From: Alphaproteobacteria bacterium
GTDB lineage: Bacteria > Pseudomonadota > Alphaproteobacteria > Rhodobacterales > Rhodobacteraceae
NCBI GenBank assembly: GCA_009908405.1
Contig: JAAAPG010000009.1
Coordinates: 1 to 35,805, forward strand
DNA length: 35,805 nt
Direction: 5' to 3'
Shown here: positions 9,408-17,049 of the stretch, one piece after another
Position numbering within the stretch: the first letter of the stretch is position 1
Layout of the letters: each line of letters begins with the position of its first letter
Notes under the pieces: model-generated
Database searches by the model: none
What the model was told of the DNA's origin: nothing
Seen by the model: only the letters and a program-made list of their open reading frames with translations
Position numbers and translations under genes: made by a program

Positions 9408-10746
9408 TTTGTCCAGCCCTTACATAGGTTAGCGGGTTTACTGGCCGACCGTTTACACGCACCTCATAGTGCAAATGAACCCCGGTCGACGCGCCTGTGG
9501 TGCCCATACCACCAATCTTTTGCCCGCGCGAGACCCTTTGTCCTTCGCGCACATTGAGAGAGTTCAAATGCGCGTAATAGGTTTCAAGGCCGAATTCGTG
9601 CTTGATGATGACAATATTGCCGTATCCGCGCTGACGCTCGGCCGTGGTCACAATGCCGTCGCCCGCTGCAAGAATGGGTGTGCCGCGCGACGCGGCCCAG
9701 TCCAGGCCGTTGTGCATTTTACTGCGCCCGGTCAGCGGGTGGCGGCGCATTCCGAAACCGGATGTCTGGCGTACGGCGGCGCTTACGGGGCGGGAAATCG
9801 GCAAACGTTCCAGCCCTTGCCGATAGGCTTGCACATCCGCCAGTTTTCCCAGAACGCGGTTGGCCCGAGAGATGTCGGGGCTGGACGTCATGGCACCGGA
9901 GGTGGACACTGACAGCGGCTGCAACGACGCGCTTTGCGAATTTGCGCCCTGCCGCACCAGGCGCCGAATTTGATCCGGCGACACGTTGGCCGAACGGAAC
10001 ACCCGCTCCAGCGGCCCGATGACGGTGTCCAACGCCTCTTCTAGCTGGGTAAAGATGACGTGGTTGCGATCCTTGAGCAATTCGTTTTCCAGCGCCAGCA
10101 TCTGCGCTTGGTTGCGGGTCTGCTCTGCGTCCACGCCTTGCGTGTGCAGGTCTTGCCCCATGCCCTTCATCGCGACCACCAAGTAATCCAGCATTTGTTG
10201 CGTGTCGCGGCTGCGGTCGGCGGCGGTGCGGACAGTGCCCGTCTCTGCCTCCAGCGTGTTCTTGGCCTCTGCAAGCTGGGCGCGGGCTTGGTCACGCTCC
10301 TGAACCACGCGCCGCACGGTTTGTTGTACCGTGTCTATGCCGGTTTCGAGTTCCAGCCTGCGCTGTTCCGAGTCGAGCAGTTGCAGTTGCATGTCCGAAA
10401 TCCGCGCCATCGCCTCGCCGAAGCGGGCTTGCGCGGCCTCTGCGGATTGCGCGTGGCGGTCGCGCTCGACGGCCATCTGGTTCAGGCGCTGTTCGTAATT
10501 GGCCTGTTCGCGCATGGCCTGATCGCGCAACGTGCCAGATCCGATGCTGTCCATCAGTAGAATGGACGTCGCCAGAACGCCCCATGCGAAAAACGCGCCG
10601 ACAGCGATGATGCCGACCAATTGCGAGGCGGGACGCAACCGCACGAACCGCGTGGTGTTGTCCGATCTCAGGAACACGCGCTGTTCTGGCAACCGCCGTT
10701 CAAGCCGCTGGTTCAGTCTTACGAGCTGTCGTCTAAACATTGCCAT
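9397..10746 (-). CDS. Membrane-anchored M23-family peptidoglycan peptidase with coiled-coil region
   Basis: N-terminal TM, coiled coil, 'MHNGLDWAASRGTPI' and 'GVHLHYEVRVNGRPVNPLTYV' catalytic motifs; overlaps the bactofilin start by 11 bp. Confidence 0.92.
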   Translation of the reverse strand: MAMFRRQLVRLNQRLERRLPEQRVFLRSDNTTRFVRLRPASQLVGIIAVGAFFAWGVLATSILLMDSIGSGTLRDQAMREQANYEQRLNQMAVERDRHAQSAEAAQARFGEAMARISDMQLQLLDSEQRRLELETGIDTVQQTVRRVVQERDQARAQLAEAKNTLEAETGTVRTAADRSRDTQQMLDYLVVAMKGMGQDLHTQGVDAEQTRNQAQMLALENELLKDRNHVIFTQLEEALDTVIGPLERVFRSANVSPDQIRRLVRQGANSQSASLQPLSVSTSGAMTSSPDISRANRVLGKLADVQAYRQGLERLPISRPVSAAVRQTSGFGMRRHPLTGRSKMHNGLDWAASRGTPILAAGDGIVTTAERQRGYGNIVIIKHEFGLETYYAHLNSLNVREGQRVSRGQKIGGMGTTGASTGVHLHYEVRVNGRPVNPLTYVRAGQNVF

Positions 10747-10911
10747 CCCGTTTTGGGTCTTTTTCCAGAGGGGCTGGTTTTCTTACGCACGATCCACGCA
10801 AGCTGCGCGGTTGACTCACACTGAACCCCGTTGGATTTGCTCTAATCGGGGGGGCGTCGCGCTGCAACGTATTAATGCCGCGTGACGGGCGGCACGCGGG
10901 CTTGCGGCCCG

Positions 10912-10935
10912 AAATCAGCGATTTTCCGCCGATTT
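10912..10935 (-). terminator. Possible terminator hairpin downstream of bcp/DUF455 remnant
   Basis: AAATCAGCG-ATTTTC-CGCCGATTT imperfect dyad. Confidence 0.3.
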
Positions 10936-10986
10936 TAGATCAAGATCGGGTTTGAACAGCTTGAAGATAAAGCAGATACGCAGTTT

Positions 10987-11251
10987 TTAATGCGTCTGCG
11001 CGGGGTCCGTCAATGGCCGGTAGAAATTCGGCGGCAACCCGGCTTGGGCGCGCTTTTCCGGGTTGAACGGTGGCTTTGGCGGTCCGTAGAAAGTGGCGGC
11101 GCACAAGGTCCAGAAACGCCGGTGACGGGTCCAGCCCTTGCCGACCGCACGGGACGTCGAGCCATTTGGACCCGTAGGCGACATGGTCGACGTTCTCGGC
11201 ATGGATGGTGTTCTGCACCTGGACCGCCACCTCGCGCAGCGACAGCGTCAT
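10987..11251 (-). pseudogene. DUF455 ferritin-like gene remnant (internal deletion plus frameshift)
   Basis: ATG overlaps the bcp stop (ATGA). 'MTLSLREVAVQV' joins directly to 'IHAENVDHVAYGSKW...GLDPSPAFLDLVRRHF'; the C-terminus 'YGPPKPPFNPEKRAQAGLPPNFYRPL' continues in another frame. Confidence 0.75.
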
Positions 11252-11721
11252 GCCGCCCCGCGCACCGTCTCCAGCACCTCTGCGGCGTGGCCCTTGGCCT
11301 TGACCTTGCGCCAGATGTGGGAAATGCGCCCCTCGGCATCGATCAGGTAGGTGGCGCGTTCGATGCCCATGCTGGTCTTGCCGTACATGTTCTTTTCCAC
11401 CCAGACGCCGTACCGCTCGCAGGCTTCGCTTTCGGCGTCCGACACCAGCATCACGCCCAGGTCATGCTTGGCGATGAACTTGTCGTGTTTGGCGACGGTG
11501 TCCTTGGAAATGCCGATGACCTTGGTTCCGGCGGCCTCGAAATCCTCGGCAAGTGCTGTGAATTCCATGGCCTCGGTCGTGCAGCCCGGCGTGTCGTCGC
11601 GCGGGTAGAAGTACAGCACCACCTTGGCAGGTTTCAGGGCAGAGAGCGTCACCGTCTCGCCGCCATCGCGGGGCAGGGTGAAATCGGGGGCAAGATCGCC
11701 TTTGGCCAGCATCGGGAGCAT
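11248..11721 (-). CDS. bcp: Thioredoxin-dependent peroxiredoxin, Bcp/PrxQ type
   Basis: 'LYFYPRDDTPGCTTEAMEF', 'GISKDTVAKHDKFIAKH'; GAAAGGA before the ATG at 11721. Confidence 0.93.
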   Translation of the reverse strand: MLPMLAKGDLAPDFTLPRDGGETVTLSALKPAKVVLYFYPRDDTPGCTTEAMEFTALAEDFEAAGTKVIGISKDTVAKHDKFIAKHDLGVMLVSDAESEACERYGVWVEKNMYGKTSMGIERATYLIDAEGRISHIWRKVKAKGHAAEVLETVRGAA

Positions 11722-11803
11722 TCCTTTCACGGTTGCGTTGCCCCTGTTGTAGAGGGACATTCGCCAAGATAAAGCCCCGTTCGAGCAAACCAAGGGGCCT
11801 GCG

Positions 11804-12853
11804 ATGAAACTCTCGGATTTCGATTTCGACCTGCCAGAGGCGCTCATCGCCACGCGGCCGGCGCGGCCCCGGTCCTCTGCGAAGCTGCTGGTGGCGCAGG
11901 GGGACGCGATTGCCGATCGGCATGTGCGCGACCTGACCGAGATCTTGCAAGCGGGCGATCTGCTGGTGCTGAACACGACCAAGGTGATCCCGGCGCGGCT
12001 GTCCGGTCACCGCCACCGCGACAGCGCTCAGGGCTCTGTCGTGGCGCGGGTCGAGATCACGCTGACGGAACCGCAACCCGACGGGTCATGGCGCGCCTTG
12101 GCCAAACCCTTGCGCAAGCTGGCGGAGGGCGAAGAGATCGTCTTTGCCGCCGGGCTTGCGGCGACGGTGGTGGAGCGCGGCGCAGAGGATGTGCGGCTTG
12201 CCTTCAACCTGACCGGCCCGGCGTTCGACACCGCGCTGGAGCAGGCGGGCCAGATGCCGCTGCCGCCCTATATCGAGGCGCGCCGCAAAGCCGACGACCA
12301 GGACCGCGCCGATTACCAGACCGTCTTCGCGCGCGACGCGGGCGCGGTCGCGGCGCCCACCGCATCGCTGCATTTCGACGCGGATTTGCTGGATCAGTTG
12401 CGCCGCAACGGCGTGGAATTTGCCGAAGTGACCCTGCATGTCGGCGCGGGCACGTTCCTGCCGGTGAAAACCGATGATGTGACCGATCACAAGATGCACG
12501 CCGAATGGGGGCAGGTGGATGAGGCCGCCGCCGCCCGGATCACCCGCGCGCGCGCCGAAGGGCGGCGTGTCATCCCCGTGGGCACAACCGCGCTGCGCGT
12601 GCTGGAAACCGCCGCCACCGGCCCCGGCCGGATCGCGCCTTACACGGGCATGACCGATATTTTCATAACACCCGGCTTTCGCTTTCAGATCGCGAGCGGC
12701 TTGATGACCAATTTCCACCTGCCGAAATCGACCCTGATGATGCTGGTTTCCGCGCTGATGGGGCGTGACCGGATCATGGCGATTTACGCCCACGCCATTG
12801 CGGAAAAATACCGGTTTTTTTCCTACGGGGATTCCTCGTTGCTTTTGCCCTGA
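11804..12853 (+). CDS. queA: tRNA preQ1(34) S-adenosylmethionine ribosyltransferase-isomerase
   Basis: '[29 protein letters not shown]', '[27 protein letters not shown]', '[18 protein letters not shown]'. Confidence 0.96.
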   Translation: MKLSDFDFDLPEALIATRPARPRSSAKLLVAQGDAIADRHVRDLTEILQAGDLLVLNTTKVIPARLSGHRHRDSAQGSVVARVEITLTEPQPDGSWRALAKPLRKLAEGEEIVFAAGLAATVVERGAEDVRLAFNLTGPAFDTALEQAGQMPLPPYIEARRKADDQDRADYQTVFARDAGAVAAPTASLHFDADLLDQLRRNGVEFAEVTLHVGAGTFLPVKTDDVTDHKMHAEWGQVDEAAAARITRARAEGRRVIPVGTTALRVLETAATGPGRIAPYTGMTDIFITPGFRFQIASGLMTNFHLPKSTLMMLVSALMGRDRIMAIYAHAIAEKYRFFSYGDSSLLLP

Positions 12854-12929
12854 AAACCGTCGCATTTGCTCTGGTAGACCGCGTGGAACATGCCTAGATG
12901 CGCCACGGCATAGGATTGGAACACCCCCG

Positions 12930-14189
12930 ATGATCAAGGTTTTCGCAGGCTCTTGGGCGCTGCTTCTGGGCATCATGCTGCTGATGGTCGGCAATGGCGT
13001 GCAAGGCACGCTGTTGGGCATTCGCGGCGACATCGAAGGGTTTACCACCGGGCAGATGTCGATCGTCATGTCCGGCTATTTCGCGGGGTTCCTGTTCGGG
13101 TCTCGCGCGGCACCCGAGATGATCCGCCGGGTGGGCCATGTGCGGGTCTTCGCGGCGCTCGGCTCGCTGGTGTCGGCGGTGCTGGTGCTGTATGCCGCGA
13201 TCCCGGAATGGGTGGTCTGGGCGCTGTTGCGGGTATTGATCGGGTTCTGTTTCGCGGGCGTCTATGTCACCGCGGAGAGCTGGCTGAACAATTCCACCAG
13301 CAACGAGACCCGCGGCCAGACCCTGTCGCTCTACATGATCGTGCAGATGCTGGGGATCATCAGCGCGCAGGCGCTTGTCAATTTCGCGGACCCGGCGGGA
13401 TTCATGCTGTTCGTGATCCCGTCGGTGCTGGTGTCGCTGGCCTTCGCGCCGATCCTGCTGTCGATCAGCCCGGCGCCACCCTTCGACAGCACGAAATCGC
13501 TGTCGGTCCGGGCGCTTCATGACTTGTCGCCCTTGGGGGTCGTCGGCATTTTCCTGATGGGCGGCGTGTTCTCTGCCTTGTTCGGCATGACGGCGGTCTG
13601 GGGCACCCAGGCGGGGCTGAGCGTGTTGCAGATATCCGTCTTTACCGCCGCGATCTATTTCGGCGGGCTGGTGTTCCAGGTGCCCATTGGCTGGCTGTCG
13701 GACCGGATGGACCGGCGCAAGCTGGTGATCGCGGTCGCGGTGATCGGCGCTTGCGCGGCAGCCTTGCCGATCCTGCTGCCCATGCCGTTCTGGGCGCTGG
13801 TCGGTGTGGCGCTGGCCATTGGCGGCGTGTCGAACCCGCTCTACGCGCTGCTTCTGGCCTATACCAACGATTACATGGAACACGACATGATGGCCGCCGC
13901 CTCTGGCGGGCTGCTGTTCGTGAATGGCATGGGGGCGATCATCGGCCCGCTGGTGATCGGGCGCATGATGGGGGTGATCGGGCCGGACGGGTTCTTCGTG
14001 TTCATCGGGGTGCTGACCGCGACGCTGGCGGTCTATGCCGCGTGGCGGATGACGCAACGCCCCTCGACCCCGGTGGCAGAGACCGGACCCTACGCGCCGG
14101 TGTCGCCGGTGGTGTCGGCGGCAACGGTCGAAGCGGTCTATCAAGACCTCGCCGACAGTTCCCAAGATGGCACGACTGCAACAAAATGA
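12930..14189 (+). CDS. MFS transporter
   Basis: 12-TM pattern; 'GWLSDRMDRRKLVIAVAVIGA' MFS motif. Confidence 0.88.
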   Translation: MIKVFAGSWALLLGIMLLMVGNGVQGTLLGIRGDIEGFTTGQMSIVMSGYFAGFLFGSRAAPEMIRRVGHVRVFAALGSLVSAVLVLYAAIPEWVVWALLRVLIGFCFAGVYVTAESWLNNSTSNETRGQTLSLYMIVQMLGIISAQALVNFADPAGFMLFVIPSVLVSLAFAPILLSISPAPPFDSTKSLSVRALHDLSPLGVVGIFLMGGVFSALFGMTAVWGTQAGLSVLQISVFTAAIYFGGLVFQVPIGWLSDRMDRRKLVIAVAVIGACAAALPILLPMPFWALVGVALAIGGVSNPLYALLLAYTNDYMEHDMMAAASGGLLFVNGMGAIIGPLVIGRMMGVIGPDGFFVFIGVLTATLAVYAAWRMTQRPSTPVAETGPYAPVSPVVSAATVEAVYQDLADSSQDGTTATK

Positions 14190-14210
14190 GCAAGATCGCG
14201 CCTCATTTTG
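14182..14210 (+). terminator. Hairpin overlapping the MFS stop codon
   Basis: CAAAATGAG (14182-14190) / CTCATTTTG (14202-14210), 11-nt loop; TGA stop lies in the 5' arm. Confidence 0.4.
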
Positions 14211-14290
14211 AAATAATGTTACAAGACCATTGTCAGCGCGCACGAAGCCTGCGAAGTTAGTTCAGCATGAAACAAAATTGGAATAAGGCA

Positions 14291-14869
14291 ATGTCAACGG
14301 TTGATGATGTGATCGCGTTCTGGGTGGATGACGTGGGCCCGGACGGCTGGTACGCGCAGGACGACGCGTTGGATGCCAGGATCCGCGACCGCTATATGAC
14401 CCTTTGGGAAAAAGCGCGGGACGGGCGGCTGTGCAACTGGGCGTCCTGCCCCGAGGGATGCCTTGCCTACCTGATCGTGACAGACCAGTTCCCGCGCAAC
14501 ATGTTCCGCGATGATCCGCGCGCCTTTGCCACCGACGCGTTGGCGCGCAAGGTCGCGGCCCGCGCCTGCCATTTGCGCTTCGACGGGCAGATCGCGGAAC
14601 CCGCGCGCCAATTCTTCTACCTGCCGCTGATGCATTCCGAAAGCCAGATGGACCAGGACCGCGCCGTGCGCATGTTCCTGCTGCGGATGCCGAAAACCGG
14701 CGCGCAGAACCTTCTGCACGCCCGCGCCCACCGCGCCGTGATCCGCGAATTCGGGCGGTTCCCCTACCGCAATGACGCGCTTGGCCGGGACACAACCTCT
14801 GCCGAGCAAGCCTTTCTGACGGATGGGGGCTATGGTCTGGCCGTGCGCAAATTGCAGCAAGCCGCCTGA
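14291..14869 (+). CDS. DUF924 family protein
   Basis: 'VIAFWVDDVGPDGWYAQDDALDARIRDRY', 'LAYLIVTDQFPRNMFRDDPRAFATDALA'. Confidence 0.88.
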   Translation: MSTVDDVIAFWVDDVGPDGWYAQDDALDARIRDRYMTLWEKARDGRLCNWASCPEGCLAYLIVTDQFPRNMFRDDPRAFATDALARKVAARACHLRFDGQIAEPARQFFYLPLMHSESQMDQDRAVRMFLLRMPKTGAQNLLHARAHRAVIREFGRFPYRNDALGRDTTSAEQAFLTDGGYGLAVRKLQQAA

Positions 14870-14922
14870 GCGTCAGCCATGCAGCACCGTCATGGCGGGG
14901 TTTCGACCTATGCGTTGCGAGG

Positions 14923-14959
14923 GTGCGAAATTTAGTTTAATGCCAAACTAATTTCGCAC
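14923..14959. promoter_or_regulatory. Long dyad upstream of lpd (hairpin or operator)
   Basis: GTGCGAAATTTAGTTT-AATGCC-AAACTAATTTCGCAC: 15 complementary pairs with one bulged T. Confidence 0.7.
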
Positions 14960-14983
14960 CGCGCTTCTGGAGGAGACATTCGC

Positions 14984-16378
14984 ATGGCGGCCAAGACGTT
15001 CGACGTTGTTGTAATCGGGGCAGGCCCCGGCGGGTATGTGGCCGCGATCCGCGCGGCTCAGCTTGGGAAATCGGTCGCCGTCGTCGAGCGCGAACACCTG
15101 GGCGGCATCTGCCTGAACTGGGGGTGCATCCCGACCAAGGCCATGCTGCGCAGCGCCGAAGTGTTCCACCTGATGCACCGCGCCAAGGATTTCGGGCTGA
15201 GCGCCGACAAGATCGGGTATGACCTGGACGCCGTTGTCAAACGCTCGCGCGGTGTCGCGGGCCAGTTGACAAGCGGCGTGGGCCACTTGCTGAAGAAAAA
15301 CAAGGTCACGGTCATCATGGGCGCGGCGAAGCTGGCGGGCAAGGGCCGCGTCGCCGTCACCACCGACAAGGGCGACGAGGAACTTCAAGCCAAGAACATC
15401 ATCCTGGCCACCGGCGCCCGTGCCCGCGAATTGCCGGGCCTGGAGGCCGATGGCGACCTGGTCTGGACCTACAAGCACGCGCTGACCCCCAAGCGGATGC
15501 CCAAAAAGCTGCTGGTCATCGGGTCGGGCGCGATCGGGATCGAATTCGCCAGCTTCTTCAACACGCTGGGCGCGGATGTCACCGTGGTCGAGGTGCAGGA
15601 CCGCATCCTGCCGGTGGAAGACGCCGAGATCGGCGCCTTTGCCAAGAAGCAGTTCGAGAAGCAGGGCATGACGATCCTGGAAAAAGCCATGGTCAAGAAG
15701 CTGGACCGCAAGGCGCCGAAAGTGACCGCGCATATCGAACGCGGCGGCAAGGTGGAACAACACGAATTCGACACCGTGATTTCCGCCGTGGGGATCGTCG
15801 CCAACACCGAGAACCTTGGGCTGGAAGAGGCGGGCGCGAAAATCGACCGGTCTTTCGTGGTGACGGATGCGTATTGCCGCACCGGCGTTGACGGCCTGTA
15901 CGTGATCGGGGACGCAACGAACGGCCCTTGGCTGGCCCACAAGGCCAGCCACGAAGGCGTGATGGTCGCCGAACTGATCGCGGGCGGGCACCCGCACGCG
16001 GTGGACCCCGACAGCATTGCCGGTTGCACCTATTGCCACCCGCAGATCGCCAGCGTCGGCCTGACCGAAGCACAGGCGAAGGACAAGGGGCTGGACATCA
16101 AGGTCGGCCGCTTCCCGTTCATGGGCAACGGCAAGGCGATTGCGCTGGGTGAACCGGAAGGCATGATAAAGACCGTGTTCGACGCCAAATCGGGTGAGCT
16201 ACTGGGCGCGCACATGGTCGGCGCGGAAGTGACCGAGTTGATCCAGGGCTATGTCGTGGGCCGCCAGTTGGAAACCACGGAAGAAGACCTGATGGCGACG
16301 GTCTTCCCGCACCCGACGCTGTCCGAGATGATGCATGAATCCGTGCTGGACGCTTACGGGCGCGCGATCCATTTCTAA
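14984..16378 (+). CDS. lpdA: Dihydrolipoyl dehydrogenase
   Basis: 'VIGAGPGGYVAAIRAAQLG', redox motif 'GGICLNWGCIPTKA', C-terminal 'TVFPHPTLSEMMHESVLDAYGRAIHF'. Confidence 0.96.
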   Translation: MAAKTFDVVVIGAGPGGYVAAIRAAQLGKSVAVVEREHLGGICLNWGCIPTKAMLRSAEVFHLMHRAKDFGLSADKIGYDLDAVVKRSRGVAGQLTSGVGHLLKKNKVTVIMGAAKLAGKGRVAVTTDKGDEELQAKNIILATGARARELPGLEADGDLVWTYKHALTPKRMPKKLLVIGSGAIGIEFASFFNTLGADVTVVEVQDRILPVEDAEIGAFAKKQFEKQGMTILEKAMVKKLDRKAPKVTAHIERGGKVEQHEFDTVISAVGIVANTENLGLEEAGAKIDRSFVVTDAYCRTGVDGLYVIGDATNGPWLAHKASHEGVMVAELIAGGHPHAVDPDSIAGCTYCHPQIASVGLTEAQAKDKGLDIKVGRFPFMGNGKAIALGEPEGMIKTVFDAKSGELLGAHMVGAEVTELIQGYVVGRQLETTEEDLMATVFPHPTLSEMMHESVLDAYGRAIHF

Positions 16379-16421
16379 GGCGTGACCAAGCGGAGCGGCC
16401 TTGCGGCCGCACGACATGTCC

Positions 16422-16448
16422 AAAACCCGCGACCGCGTCGCGGGTTTT
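16422..16448. terminator. Bidirectional terminator between convergent lpd and rhodanese genes
   Basis: AAAACCCGCGAC-CGC-GTCGCGGGTTTT, perfect 12-bp stem with flanking A/T tracts. Confidence 0.85.
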
Positions 16449-16472
16449 GTGTTTGGTGCGTATGGCTGGCGG

Positions 16473-16832
16473 TCAGCGCACCACCGCGCCGCCTGCGCGT
16501 TGCCAATCTGTCAGGGTGCCAAGGTTGTAAACCTCTGCAAAGCCGTGCGCGCGCAGGATACCCGCCGCGCGGCCCGACCGCGCGCCAGAAGCGCAATACA
16601 GTGCCACCGCCTTGCCCGTGTCCAGCTTGCGGTTGAAATGCCCGCTTTTGGGGTCGGTCTGCGCAGCTATCTGGCCCAGCGGAATGTGCAACGCGCCCTT
16701 GGCCTTGCCGCTTTGGCGCAATTCGCCCGGCTCGCGCACGTCGATCAGGGTGAGCGTGCCGTCCTTCACGCGGGCGATGGCGTCGGACGCGGAGATGCGG
16801 GCGGGGGCGGTCTTTGTCATAAATCCGAACAT
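16473..16832 (-). CDS. Rhodanese-like domain protein
   Basis: 'LIDVREPGELRQSGKAKGALHIPLG', active-site loop 'ALYCASGARSGRAA'. Confidence 0.92.
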   Translation of the reverse strand: MFGFMTKTAPARISASDAIARVKDGTLTLIDVREPGELRQSGKAKGALHIPLGQIAAQTDPKSGHFNRKLDTGKAVALYCASGARSGRAAGILRAHGFAEVYNLGTLTDWQRAGGAVVR

Positions 16833-16898
16833 GATTACAAACCTTTCGATCCTGTTTTGCGCAAGATCGGGCGGCGCGCGTCACTTTACAAGCATTAA

Positions 16899-16914
16899 AT
16901 TCATTAATGTGAAT
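16899..16914. promoter_or_regulatory. ATTC-N8-GAAT dyad, candidate SqrR/BigR-type (ArsR family) operator
   Basis: ATTC-ATTAATGT-GAAT, with inner palindrome CATTAATG, upstream of the rhodanese start (16832). Confidence 0.5.
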
Positions 16915-16968
16915 ATTTATGGCCTGAGTTGCTGCATCGGTGCGAATATTCTTTGCTGACCGCGACAT

Positions 16969-16983
16969 GTTGCCCATTCGTTC
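16969..16983 (+). promoter_or_regulatory. Candidate LexA (SOS) box upstream of uvrA
   Basis: GTTG-CCCATTC-GTTC, 7/8 match to the alphaproteobacterial GTTC-N7-GTTC consensus. Confidence 0.4.
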
Positions 16984-17049
16984 ACATTATTCGATTGGAG
17001 ACTCATCCGCGCCCCGCTATCTTGCGGCAAAAGCGCGAGAGGGGTGGCC

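Noticed and set aside
10940-11251. 103-aa ORF as an intact new gene
   Set aside because: Its N- and C-terminal parts match opposite ends of DUF455 proteins and the frame breaks midway, so pseudogene is the better call.
12894-14243. 449-aa minus-strand ORF antisense to the MFS transporter
   Set aside because: Mirror of a hydrophobic protein; no domains.
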